Assembly (NCBI GenBank): GCA_030432695.1
Contig: JAUILN010000010.1
Coordinates: 50,910-114,909 of the forward strand
Reading direction: 5' to 3'
DNA: 64,000 nt
From: a bacterium
Lineage (GTDB): Bacteria; Planctomycetota; UBA1135; UBA2386
In this document: positions 34,894 through 42,791 of the stretch, one piece after another
How positions within the stretch are numbered: position 1 is the stretch's first letter
Layout: each line of letters begins with the position of its first letter
Made by a program: the position numbers and the translations under genes
Notes under the pieces: generated by a model
Database searches by the model: none
Told to the model about the DNA's origin: nothing
Seen by the model: the letters and a program-made list of their open reading frames with translations, nothing else

Positions 34894-35107
34894 CGCTGGG
34901 GCGCCGTCGCGCACGGTGCGGACCGGCGGGTCGAGGATCGGAGGGCGGGTTCGGGGGGCGGTCGCACGGCCGGGACCGCGCGGCGGAATCGCCCGAGAAT
35001 GCCGTCCGGAGATCCGAATTCCACCACCCCGCCGCGGCAGGCAGCCTCCATAACCCCCAACAGGACGCTGGCTTGGACCGGCGTCCCACCCCGCTACGAT
35101 CCACCGC

Positions 35108-36118
35108 ATGACCGCCCCCGTCGTCCGCTGCAACCACTGCGGCTACCCGAGCCCGCGCCCGCCCTGCGCCCGCTGCGGCGACCGGGTCACCGACAGCGAC
35201 GACGGCCGCGAGGTGAAGCCGCGCATCGGCTTCGCGGTCGCCGACTTCTGCCACGGCTTCTCGATGATGTTCCTCGCGGCGGCGTGGCTGCTGCTGCGCA
35301 AGGAGTACCGCGGCAAGCTGTGGCTGCCGGTGCTGGCGAACCTGGTGGTGCTGGGGACCGTCGGCACCGGCCTCTACCTCGGCTTCGAGTCGCTGTTCGA
35401 CTGGCTGGTCGGCGACGGCTCGACGATGCCGGAGTGGCTGCAGTCGGTGTCCGGCTGGGCGCGGTTGGCGCTGTCGCTGGTGCTGACCACACTGTCGCTG
35501 TATTTCACCGCGCCGGTGATCATCGAGATCGCGCTCTCGCCATTTCTCGACCCGCTGGCCGAGGCCACCGAGAGCGCCTGGGTAGGTGGCCGGATGCCCG
35601 CCCTCGACCCCACGATCTGGGGTGGCCTCGTGATCGGTCTGCGGTCGTCGGCGCAGATCCTGATCCTGCAGCTCGCGATCTGGATCCCGCTGCTCGCCCT
35701 GTCGTTCACCGGAATCGGCGCCATCCTGGCGTTCTTCGTCGCCGGCTGGCTCAATGGGCTGGTCTGGTTCGACATCCCGTGCGCACGGCGGGGTTACTCG
35801 CTGCGCGCCCGGATCCGCCTGATCCAGCACAACTGGGCCCGCGCGCTCGGGTTCGGCGTCGCCTTCCAGATCGGCGTGCTGATCCCGGTGTTCAATTTCC
35901 TGCTGCTGACGCCGGCCGCTGCCGTCGCGGTGTCGGTCCTCTACCTCCACTTCGACAAGACCGGCATCACCGAAGACCGCCTCGCCTGCCGCGACCGCAG
36001 CACCGCGAAGCTGTTCGTTCCGGGCGACGATGCCGGACCCTCCGCAGCTCCCCCAGCCCCAACGCCGACCACGGCGACCACGGCGACCCCGCCCGACGTC
36101 CCCGAGCCACGCTCATGA
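35108..36118 (+). CDS. Zinc-ribbon EI24/CysZ-like membrane protein
   Basis: 336 residues. The N-terminus has a small zinc ribbon, CNHCGYPSPRPPCARCG (two CxxC pairs). Residues 40-290 form an EI24-domain membrane protein: DFCHGFSMMFLAAAWLLLRK, LWLPVLANLVVLGTVGTGLYLGF, a long membrane pair near YFTAPVIIEIALSPFLDPLAE, then two more helices and FGVAFQIGVLIPVFNFLLLTPAAAV. EI24 relatives include the sulfate importer CysZ. Four to six helices are expected. The C-terminus is a Pro/Ala/Thr-rich tail. Its stop overlaps the metG start by ATGA. The zinc ribbon fused to EI24 is unusual. Confidence 0.75.
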   Translation: MTAPVVRCNHCGYPSPRPPCARCGDRVTDSDDGREVKPRIGFAVADFCHGFSMMFLAAAWLLLRKEYRGKLWLPVLANLVVLGTVGTGLYLGFESLFDWLVGDGSTMPEWLQSVSGWARLALSLVLTTLSLYFTAPVIIEIALSPFLDPLAEATESAWVGGRMPALDPTIWGGLVIGLRSSAQILILQLAIWIPLLALSFTGIGAILAFFVAGWLNGLVWFDIPCARRGYSLRARIRLIQHNWARALGFGVAFQIGVLIPVFNFLLLTPAAAVAVSVLYLHFDKTGITEDRLACRDRSTAKLFVPGDDAGPSAAPPAPTPTTATTATPPDVPEPRS

Positions 36119-38292
36119 CCGAGACCGTCCTCGTCACCTCAGCGCTCCCCTACGCGAACGGCCCGATCCACTTCGGGCACATCGTCGGAGCCTACCTGCC
36201 GGCCGACATCTACGTGCGGTTCCGGAGGATGCTGGGCGACGACGTCCACTTCGTCAGCGGCACCGACGAACACGGCGTCGCGATCACGCTGAAGGCCGAG
36301 CAGGCCGGAGTGGGCTACGAGGACTATGTCGACCGCTGGCACGAGTCGATCAAGCGGAGCCTGGAGCACGTCGGCATCGAGTTCGACGTATTCACCGGCA
36401 CCAGCCACCACCGCAATCCCTTCCACCGCGAGCTGGCGCAGCAGTTCTTCCTCGACCTGAAGGCCCAGGGCTACCTCGGCAAGCACTCCGAGGAGCAGTT
36501 CTTCAGCGAGGCGATGGGCCGGTTCCTGCCCGACCGCTACGTCGAGGGCACCTGCTACCACTGCGGCTACGAGAAGGCCCGCGGCGACGAGTGCCCGCAC
36601 TGCGGTCGCTACCTGGAAGCCCAGAAGCTGAAGGACCCGCGCAGCACCCTCGACGGCTCGACCCCGGTGCTGAAGGAGACTCGCCACTACTACCTCGACC
36701 TCGGCCGGGCCCGCGACGAATGGCTGAAGGACTGGTTCGAGTCCAAGCGCGGCCAGTGGAAGCCGAACGTCGAGAACTTCGTCGCCGCCGACCTGGCCGA
36801 TCTGCGCGAGCGACCGATCACCCGCGACCTGCCCTGGGGCGTGCCGGTGCCCGGTGAGAACGGCTCGGACGACGGCGAGCCGGGCAAGGTGCTCTACGTG
36901 TGGTTCGACGCGCCGATCGGCTACCTGTCGATCAGCAAGCAGTACTGGCACGCGCAGGGCCGCCCCGAGCGCTTCGAAGAGCTCTGGAAGGGTGCGGACA
37001 CCAAGCTCTACCACTTCATCGGCAAGGACAACATCACCTTCCACGCGGTGGTGTTCCCCTCGATGCTGAAGGGCACGGGGCAGGGCTGGGTGCTGCCGGA
37101 GAACGTCCCGGCCAACGAGTTCTTCAACTTCGAGGGGCGCAAGTTCAACACCTCGAGTGGCTGGGTGATCCCCGAAGAGGCGGTCGCCGACGACCCGACC
37201 GATGCGCTGCGCTACGCGCTCACCACGATGATGCCCGAGACGGCCGACTCGGAGTGGACCTGGGAGGAGTACCGCTCGCGGGTCAACGACGACCTGGCCG
37301 ACAACCTGGGCAACCTCGTGACCCGCACGCTGCGCTTCGTCGAGAAGTTCTTCGACGGCCGGATCCCGGCGCTGGGCGAACTCTCGGAGCGCGATGCCGA
37401 GCTGCAGCAGGAGGCCCGCAAGGCCGCCGCGGAGGTCCAGGAGCACCTGCACGCGTTCCGGTTCCGCCGCGCCTGCCAGGCGATGATGGGCTTCGGCAAC
37501 GCCTGCAACCGCTACTACGACCTCGAGCAGCCGTGGGTCGCGGTCAAGGACGAGACGACCCGCAGCCGCGCCGCACAGACGATGCGTGTCTGCTGCGAGA
37601 TGGTCCGCGTGCTCGCCCATCTGATCGCTCCGGTGATGCCCGAGACCTCGACCACGCTGCTCCGGACCCTGGGTCGCGACGGCGAGTCCCCGTCGTTCGA
37701 ACGACTGGGCGAACTGGGGGGCGGCGCCGGACTTCCCGAAGGCGAGATCGTCGGCGCAGCGCTGACCGGTGCCCTGCCGCGCTTCGTCGATCCACGTGGG
37801 CGGGAGATCTCGGCGCCCTTCCCGAAGATCCCTGAGGCCCGGATCGCCGCGGAACTCGAACGGCTCCACGACCTGGCGAAGCGGCAGGACGCCGGAACCG
37901 GAAAGCACTCACCCGGCAGCGATGCGGATGCCACCCCCGTAGCCGCCGACCTCGAACCGATCGCCGACGAGATCGGCTTCGAGACGTTCGCCGCGGTCGA
38001 CCTGCGCACCGGAACCATCCTGGAAGCCTCGAAGCACCCCAAGGCCGATCGCCTGCTGGTGCTGCGCGTCGACCTCGGTTTCGAGACCCGGACGATCGTC
38101 GCCGGCGTAGCGGCCTCCTACACGCCGGAGGAGCTGATCGGCCGTCGCGTGATCGCGGTCGTCAACCTCGCGCCGCGCAAGCTGCGCGGAGTCGAATCGC
38201 AGGGCATGCTGCTGGCGACCGATGACGCCGAGGGCCGCGCACGCTTCCTGAGCCCGGACGCGGGCAGCCCCAACGGCGCGCGGATTCGCTGA
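36115..38292 (+). CDS. metG: Methionyl-tRNA synthetase
   Basis: 725 residues from the ATG at 36115 (ATGA overlap with the previous stop). The HIGH-type motif is PYANGPIHFGH. The zinc-binding knuckles are CYHCGYEKARGDECPHCG. The KMSKS loop is replaced by KFNTSSGW, a divergent version. The C-terminal ~110 residues are the EMAP-II/Trbp-like tRNA-binding domain (FAAVDLRTGTILEASKHPKADRLL; RKLRGVESQGMLLA) that dimeric bacterial enzymes carry. It charges tRNA-Met with methionine using ATP. The frame is open upstream of the start, but that region is antisense to gcdH and overlaps the EI24 gene. Confidence 0.95.
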   Translation: MTETVLVTSALPYANGPIHFGHIVGAYLPADIYVRFRRMLGDDVHFVSGTDEHGVAITLKAEQAGVGYEDYVDRWHESIKRSLEHVGIEFDVFTGTSHHRNPFHRELAQQFFLDLKAQGYLGKHSEEQFFSEAMGRFLPDRYVEGTCYHCGYEKARGDECPHCGRYLEAQKLKDPRSTLDGSTPVLKETRHYYLDLGRARDEWLKDWFESKRGQWKPNVENFVAADLADLRERPITRDLPWGVPVPGENGSDDGEPGKVLYVWFDAPIGYLSISKQYWHAQGRPERFEELWKGADTKLYHFIGKDNITFHAVVFPSMLKGTGQGWVLPENVPANEFFNFEGRKFNTSSGWVIPEEAVADDPTDALRYALTTMMPETADSEWTWEEYRSRVNDDLADNLGNLVTRTLRFVEKFFDGRIPALGELSERDAELQQEARKAAAEVQEHLHAFRFRRACQAMMGFGNACNRYYDLEQPWVAVKDETTRSRAAQTMRVCCEMVRVLAHLIAPVMPETSTTLLRTLGRDGESPSFERLGELGGGAGLPEGEIVGAALTGALPRFVDPRGREISAPFPKIPEARIAAELERLHDLAKRQDAGTGKHSPGSDADATPVAADLEPIADEIGFETFAAVDLRTGTILEASKHPKADRLLVLRVDLGFETRTIVAGVAASYTPEELIGRRVIAVVNLAPRKLRGVESQGMLLATDDAEGRARFLSPDAGSPNGARIR

Positions 38293-38360
38293 CGGGCGCT
38301 CGCCCGCCCGCCGGCGCGCCCGCTCTCACCGGCCGCGGGCGACCGGTCCCGGAAACGCAA

Positions 38361-38394
38361 ACGGGCTGCCGTCCGGAGTCCGGAGGCAGCCCGT
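38361..38394. terminator. Hairpin terminator between convergent genes
   Basis: ACGGGCTGCC (38361-38370) pairs perfectly with GGCAGCCCGT (38385-38394) around a loop that is itself partly self-complementary (TCCGGAGTCCGGA). It lies after the metG stop and before the end of the convergent Lys-rich gene. There is no T-run, so efficiency as an intrinsic terminator is uncertain, but position and symmetry suit a two-way terminator. Confidence 0.6.
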
Positions 38395-38466
38395 TCGACC
38401 GTTGCAGCCCGGCGCACGCAGCGCCGGGGCACCGGCGCCGCGAGGACGCCGGATCCGGTGCGGATC

Positions 38467-38688
38467 TCAACGACGACGCGTGGTCTTCTTCTTGGTCGCC
38501 TTCTTCTTGGCCGCCTTCTTCTTGCCAGCCTTCTTCGCGACCTTCTTCTTGCCGGCCTTCTTCTTGGCCGCCTTCTTCTTGCCAGCCTTCTTCGCGACCT
38601 TCTTCTTCGCCGCCTTCTTCTTGCCGGCCTTCTTCGCGACCTTCTTCTTGGTGGCCTTCTTCTTCGTCGCCTTCTTCTTAGCAGCCAT
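38467..38688 (-). CDS. Lys/Ala-repeat histone-H1-like protein
   Basis: 73 residues made almost wholly of KKKATKKK, KKAGKKKAAKKK and KKKVAKKAGKKK blocks, starting MAAKKKATKKK and ending KKKTTRRR. It resembles the C-terminal tail of eukaryotic H1 and bacterial AlgP/HctB/SWIB-type basic repeat proteins. Such proteins bind DNA or RNA through charge and compact nucleoids, which fits the condensed nucleoids of many planctomycetes. The DNA is itself tandemly repetitive (TTCTTCTTGCCAGCC-type units), so length will vary between strains. About 45 of 73 residues are Lys or Arg. Confidence 0.8.
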   Translation of the reverse strand: MAAKKKATKKKATKKKVAKKAGKKKAAKKKVAKKAGKKKAAKKKAGKKKVAKKAGKKKAAKKKATKKKTTRRR

Positions 38689-39243
38689 GGGTATCAGATC
38701 CTTTGCGTTCGAGATCGCAGCCGGGGCGACGGAACGAACGACGCCGACACCCCCGCGCTGCAGCGGTCACTCCCAGATCGGCATGCACCCGACCGAGATT
38801 CACCGAAAACTCGGTCAGGACGGGAGATAGCGCCATCCGAAGCCGTGGATCCTATTTGCCATTTCCTGCATTTCTCGATGGTCAAAGGCCTCTGTGAGGT
38901 CAACGCAGACTCCGGGACAACCTGAGCGCCACGCTGGATTTCCGCGGAATCGACCTGCTCCCGCTGGAAAACGAGTTCGACCTGCGCCCGTCCCCCGCAC
39001 GGTTCGCGACGCCCGCGAGTGCACGGACCACCTCGGAGCAGGCGGCGACCGACGACTCGGCGGCCATCGAGATGCACTGCCGTGTCGCCGCAGACGACCG
39101 AGCCCTCTCCGAGCCGACCGTACGTGCGAGGAGGTCGCACCCGCATCGGGCAAGACCTCCGGAGGGCAGCCGACGTCCGAACGCCGGCTTTCGTCGCCGT
39201 GAGTCGGTCACCTCGATCCGGTGACCGACGCTTCGGCAGCAGA
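38689..39243 (-). other. Intergenic region, mostly without recognisable genes
   Basis: 555 bases between the Lys-rich gene and the Roadblock gene, with lower GC around 38690-38930. It must hold the promoter of the Lys-rich gene. On the plus strand one frame (about 38895-39120) has coding-like codon bias (TLDFRGIDLLPLENEFDL, later TDDSAAIEMHCRV) but no usable start codon, so it may be a decayed gene. A strong hairpin lies at 39203-39229. Confidence 0.4.
39203..39229 (-). terminator. Hairpin after the Roadblock gene
   Basis: GTCGGTCACC (39203-39212) and GGTGACCGAC (39220-39229) form a perfect ten-pair stem with a seven-base loop. It begins 15 bases beyond the stop of the minus-strand Roadblock gene, where an operon terminator is expected. 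No T-run follows. Confidence 0.6.
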
Positions 39244-39762
39244 TCAGTCGAACAGGTTCTCGAGCTTGCGCTTCGCGGAGTCCCCGTAGTCGGCACTGAG
39301 ATCGATGTCGGGCTGGGTGCGCCCCTCCGCCTCCTTGAAGAACTCGGAGAGCTTCTTCGCGGTCTCGTTGGCGTAGAGCCGCACCATGCCCACCGTGGTC
39401 CGGTCGTCGAACAGGATCGTGAGCAACGTGCGGTCACCGACCAGCGACAGCTGGATGTTGTCGCGCGTGCCCTGGTGGTAGAGCGCGGTGAACTCCTCTT
39501 CTCCGAGGAGTCGCGCCATCTCCTTGGTCGCCGCGAACGAGCCGGCGACCAGCGCGGAGATCGTGTCCATGTCGATCGTGCGCACCTCGCCGCGACGCGT
39601 GACCAGGTGGCCCTCCTTGTCGATCAGGAGGGCGCACTTGGCACCCGACAGCCGCAGGAACTCGGCCAGCAGCCGGTCGATGCGCTCGATGTCTTCTTTG
39701 TAGAACGTCAGCCGGTCATGGCGGAGACGCTCGTTGGCACTCATGCGTGCGGGATCGCTCAT
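39244..39762 (-). CDS. Roadblock/LC7-domain protein (MglB-like)
   Basis: About 172 residues; ATG at 39762 is used, and the GTG at 39768 would give a GTGA overlap with the GTPase gene. The central part is a Roadblock/LC7 fold: 'RIDRLLAEFLRLSGAKCALLIDKEGHLVTRRGEV', 'ALVAGSFAATKEMARLLGE', IQLSLVGDRTLLTILFDD and VGMVRLYANETAKKLSEFF. Roadblock proteins of the MglB type are GTPase-activating partners of MglA. The C-terminal ~35 residues (AEGRTQPDIDLSADYGDSAKRK) are charged. Its position right after an MglA-type gene supports the partnership. Last gene of the cluster. Confidence 0.85.
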   Translation of the reverse strand: MSDPARMSANERLRHDRLTFYKEDIERIDRLLAEFLRLSGAKCALLIDKEGHLVTRRGEVRTIDMDTISALVAGSFAATKEMARLLGEEEFTALYHQGTRDNIQLSLVGDRTLLTILFDDRTTVGMVRLYANETAKKLSEFFKEAEGRTQPDIDLSADYGDSAKRKLENLFD

Positions 39763-39764
39763 CG

Positions 39765-40787
39765 TCACCCCTGCTGGTTCTGGAGGAAGAAGACCACGCC
39801 TGCAGCGGCAGCGGCCAGGAAGACCGTCGTCATGACGGCGATCATCACCATCTTGCGGCCGCCTCCCGACGGACGCTCCGCGCCCTGCGGCTCGGGGCCG
39901 CGACCACCCGCCGGACCCCGCCGACGCGCCGCATTCGACGCGACTCGACTGGGCGACGGGCGCTGCGAGGCGGACCGGGGATTCGGACCACGGGCACCGG
40001 GACCGCCAGCCGGCGGACCGCCGCGTCGCCGCTGCTGGGGAGCTCCGCCGCCTCCCGCGGGAGCGGCACCACGCCCGGCGGGCCCTCGCCCGCCCGGACG
40101 CGCACCACCCTGCGGGCCGCGCGCGGCACCTGGTTCACCGGCCGGCGCAGCACCGACCGCCGCCGCCTGGGGCGCTGCGGGGCGATTGCGGGGCCGCCGA
40201 TCGTCCATCCGGTCGATGCTCTCCAGGACCATGCCCGCGAGCACCTTCAGCGTCGGGAAGACGCCTTCACCGGTGACCGCCACGGCCTGGAAGGTCGGGA
40301 CCCCGAAGCGGTTCATCTGACGGTCGAGTTCGTCGACCGGCAGCGCGTTCGGGTGGTCGCGCTTGTTGTATTGGATGACGTGCGGCAGCTCGCGGATGTC
40401 CTTGCCGTACTCCGCGAGGTTCTCGATCAGGTTCTCGTAGCTCTCGATGTTCTCCGCCATCTTGTCGCCGTCGGAGTCGGCGACGAAGATCACTCCGTCG
40501 ACGCCCTGCAGCACGAGCTTGCGGGTCGAGTTGTAGTAGACCTGACCAGGGACCGTGTAGAGCTGGAACTTCGTCCGCATGCCCGCCACGTTGCCGAGGT
40601 CGAGAGGCATGAAGTCGAAGAACAGCGTCCGGTCACCGTCCGTCGAGATGGAGGTCAGCTCACCCTTGTTCTCCTCGGGTGCCTTCTGGTGCACGATCTC
40701 GAGGTTGGTGGTCTTGCCACTCATACCCGGACCGTAGAACACGATCTTGCAGTTGACTTCCTTGAGGGCGAAGTTGATCTGGACCAT
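39765..40787 (-). CDS. MglA-type small GTPase with disordered linker and C-terminal membrane anchor
   Basis: 340 residues. Residues 1-190 are an MglA-family Ras-like GTPase: P-loop GPGMSGKT, TLFFDFMPLD (switch I region), TVPGQVYYNSTRKLVLQGVDGVIFVADS with the family's TVPGQ in place of DxxGQ, and QYNKRD for guanine recognition. Standard MglA ends at about residue 195. Here ~115 residues of Pro/Gly/Ala/Arg-rich, clearly disordered sequence follow, and then one hydrophobic helix (MVMIAVMTTVFLAAAAAGVVFFLQ) and a short NQQG end. The layout predicts a tail-anchored GTPase tethered to the membrane. The Roadblock gene follows directly. Confidence 0.9.
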   Translation of the reverse strand: MVQINFALKEVNCKIVFYGPGMSGKTTNLEIVHQKAPEENKGELTSISTDGDRTLFFDFMPLDLGNVAGMRTKFQLYTVPGQVYYNSTRKLVLQGVDGVIFVADSDGDKMAENIESYENLIENLAEYGKDIRELPHVIQYNKRDHPNALPVDELDRQMNRFGVPTFQAVAVTGEGVFPTLKVLAGMVLESIDRMDDRRPRNRPAAPQAAAVGAAPAGEPGAARGPQGGARPGGRGPAGRGAAPAGGGGAPQQRRRGGPPAGGPGARGPNPRSASQRPSPSRVASNAARRRGPAGGRGPEPQGAERPSGGGRKMVMIAVMTTVFLAAAAAGVVFFLQNQQG

Positions 40788-41217
40788 GGCTCTGGCTCTC
40801 TCGTCCTCCGTGACTCCGTGTTGACTCGCCTGGAACGCCCCCGGTCAGCCGGCGAGCGGATGGTCTCCGCGAGCCCCTCTCCGGGTCGGGGCCGCCCCGA
40901 CCTGCGGCACTGCACCGACGAGTCGCAACCGCGCGACGCAATTCGATGCAGCCCCCTCGGTGGACGGGCCACTGGGTCTCAGATCGACGCCATCCGGCGG
41001 ATCGCTTGAGGGAATCCCGTGCGGCGCGGAACGCGAATCGCACGATGCCGACGAAGCATGCCGCGGTGCCGCGACGGGGGACGCCGGCGACGGAGCCGGG
41101 GCGACGGCGCAGCGGTGGCGCCGAGCGCGCGGACGAGGGTGGGCCGGCCCCAGGCGTCGGCACACCTCGATTGCAGCGGGTTCCGGCGGCCGCGAGGTGT
41201 CGGACCGCGCCGTGAAA
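40788..41217 (-). other. Intergenic region upstream of the MglA-like gene
   Basis: 430 bases without a credible gene. It probably contains a promoter for the GTPase-Roadblock pair, separating it from the three upstream genes of the cluster. Several GC-rich inverted repeats are present (for instance around CTCTCCGGGTCGGGGCCGCCCCGACC). GGAGG lies about 20 bases before the GTPase start, so the exact ribosome site is unclear. Confidence 0.35.
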
Positions 41218-41589
41218 TCAGGACACGTCGATCTTCATCAGCCCGCGCACCCTGGAACCGACCTCGTCGATCGCCGGCATGACGCCCTCGAGCCGCGCGA
41301 ACTGGTCGGTGAGCACGATCAGCCACGCGCCCCCGACGTGCTGGATCAGCAGCTTGCCGTGGGTCGCGTGGATCGTGAACCGGTCGATGCGCTGCTCGCT
41401 CTCGCGGTCGGACAGAGCCCGCCTGGTGGTGAGCAACAAGAAGCTGGTCAGCCCGGACACGACCTCGTCGCGGAATCGGCCGACGAGTCGACTCGCCACC
41501 GTGATCCCGTCATCGGTGACCACTGCCGCACCCCGCACGCTCTCGCGATGCATCAGCTCCCCGAGCGCCTGATCGATCTGATTGGTCAC
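41218..41589 (-). CDS. Roadblock/LC7-domain protein
   Basis: 123 residues from a GTG at 41589 that overlaps the preceding stop as GTGA and has GGGGAGG six bases upstream. It is a single Roadblock fold: MTNQIDQALGELMHRESVRG, AAVVTDDGITVASRLVG, then a helix (EVVSGLTSFLLLTTRRALSD) and strands RFTIHATHGKLLIQHVGGAWLIVLTD. Such proteins dimerise and act as GTPase regulators or scaffold parts. Together with the TPR protein before it and the GTPase after it, it belongs to the same functional cluster. Confidence 0.8.
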   Translation of the reverse strand: MTNQIDQALGELMHRESVRGAAVVTDDGITVASRLVGRFRDEVVSGLTSFLLLTTRRALSDRESEQRIDRFTIHATHGKLLIQHVGGAWLIVLTDQFARLEGVMPAIDEVGSRVRGLMKIDVS

Positions 41590-42734
41590 GACTTCCTCCC
41601 CGTGGCTGCCACCAACGAGCCGGCCACCAACTCCTGGAGTTCTGCCAGGAGCGCGTCCTCGTCGACTCCGACGTCGCACTGCACCGCGGCCAGCGCTTCC
41701 CCGAAGCTGCATACGCAGAGGCGGCCGAACGCACCGTCGACCACTCCCTTGCTGAAGTTGCCCACGTCCATCCGTCGCGCCGCCCGCTGGGAAGCCCGGG
41801 CGACCACCCGCACCACCCGCAGGAACGGATCGCGGCTGTCGCGGATCTGTCCCTTGACCAGGGCCTTCGCGCCCCGGATGTAGGTCGCCTTCACCACACC
41901 TTCCCGTTCGGCCAGCGCCGCGAGGGTGGCGCGCACCTCGTGCAGGTCGTTGTCGCCACCTGCCGCACCGGCCACACCGCCGGGGCCGAATCCGAGCCCC
42001 ATCGTCCGGAGCTCGCGCAGCACCGGGGCGCGCGCCATCCGACCGCGCGACTCCACGTCGTGGAACAGCGCCGCCATGTCCTCACCACCGCGACCGGCGT
42101 CGGCCCCGAGCGTGTCGCGCATCGCGGTCAGCTCCTTGTCGATGCAGCCGAGCCGCTCGAGTTCGGTGACCTGTCGCAACACCTCGGTACTCGACCCGAT
42201 GCGCCACGACAGCTCGGCGAGCAGTCGACGAGCTGCCGATTCGTCACCGCCGAGCGTCACGACCTGTTCCAGGTGCTCCATGGCGGCGGTCCCCTCCCGC
42301 GCCCCGAGATCCCGGTAGAACCCCAGGAGGCAGGCTCGCGCGAGCAACAGGTGGGCCTCGGCGTCGTCCGGGAAGCGACGGATGCACTCCTCGCACACGC
42401 CCTGAACGGCCTCGAGGTCACCGAGTTCGAGGTGCAGGTTCGCCAGTTCGTGGTAGGGCTGGGGATCCCGCGCCTTGGTGAGCTGCGAGCGCATCCGATC
42501 GATCCGATCGGCCAGCCGCTTCTTCTGCGCGAAGCTCTTGAGCTTGCGGAGTTCGTTCGACTGCGGGAACAGCGCGAGGCCGTCCTCCGCGACCTCCAGG
42601 GTACGCTCGTGCATCCCCAGGTTGATGTACACCTGGCCGAGGTCGACGAACGTCGAGGGCGACGGGCTCTCGTGAACCCGCGCTTCGAGCCGCTTCAGCT
42701 CGGTCCGGATCTTCAGTCGCTGGATCAGGTTCAT
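41586..42734 (-). CDS. TPR protein with Roadblock-like C-terminal domain
   Basis: 382 residues. Residues 1-215 are tetratricopeptide-like helix pairs (STFVDLGQVYINLGMHERTLEVAEDGLALFPQS; PYHELANLHLELGDLEAVQGVCEECIRRFPDDAEAHLLLARA). Residues 265-375 look like a diverged Roadblock/LC7 domain: 'LHEVRATLAALAEREGVVKATYIRGAKALVKGQI', a helix (PFLRVVRVVARASQRAARRM), then 'VVDGAFGRLCVCSFGEALAAVQCD'. The link to Roadblock is my inference from the strand-helix order and the context. It follows the large DUF4388 gene by 57 bases and overlaps the next Roadblock gene. Confidence 0.7.
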   Translation of the reverse strand: MNLIQRLKIRTELKRLEARVHESPSPSTFVDLGQVYINLGMHERTLEVAEDGLALFPQSNELRKLKSFAQKKRLADRIDRMRSQLTKARDPQPYHELANLHLELGDLEAVQGVCEECIRRFPDDAEAHLLLARACLLGFYRDLGAREGTAAMEHLEQVVTLGGDESAARRLLAELSWRIGSSTEVLRQVTELERLGCIDKELTAMRDTLGADAGRGGEDMAALFHDVESRGRMARAPVLRELRTMGLGFGPGGVAGAAGGDNDLHEVRATLAALAEREGVVKATYIRGAKALVKGQIRDSRDPFLRVVRVVARASQRAARRMDVGNFSKGVVDGAFGRLCVCSFGEALAAVQCDVGVDEDALLAELQELVAGSLVAATGRKS

Positions 42735-42791
42735 CGCGATTTCCGTGGCTCGCTGTCGATCACCTTCGTCGTTACGCCCGTCACACCCGGC

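Noticed and set aside
33775..36114. Upstream extension of the metG frame
   Set aside because: It runs antisense to the acyl-CoA dehydrogenase and out of frame with the EI24 gene; the ATGA overlap fixes the metG start.
38467..38688. Tandem DNA repeats suggesting a CRISPR array
   Set aside because: The repeats have no unique spacers and are explained by the Lys/Ala codons of a protein.
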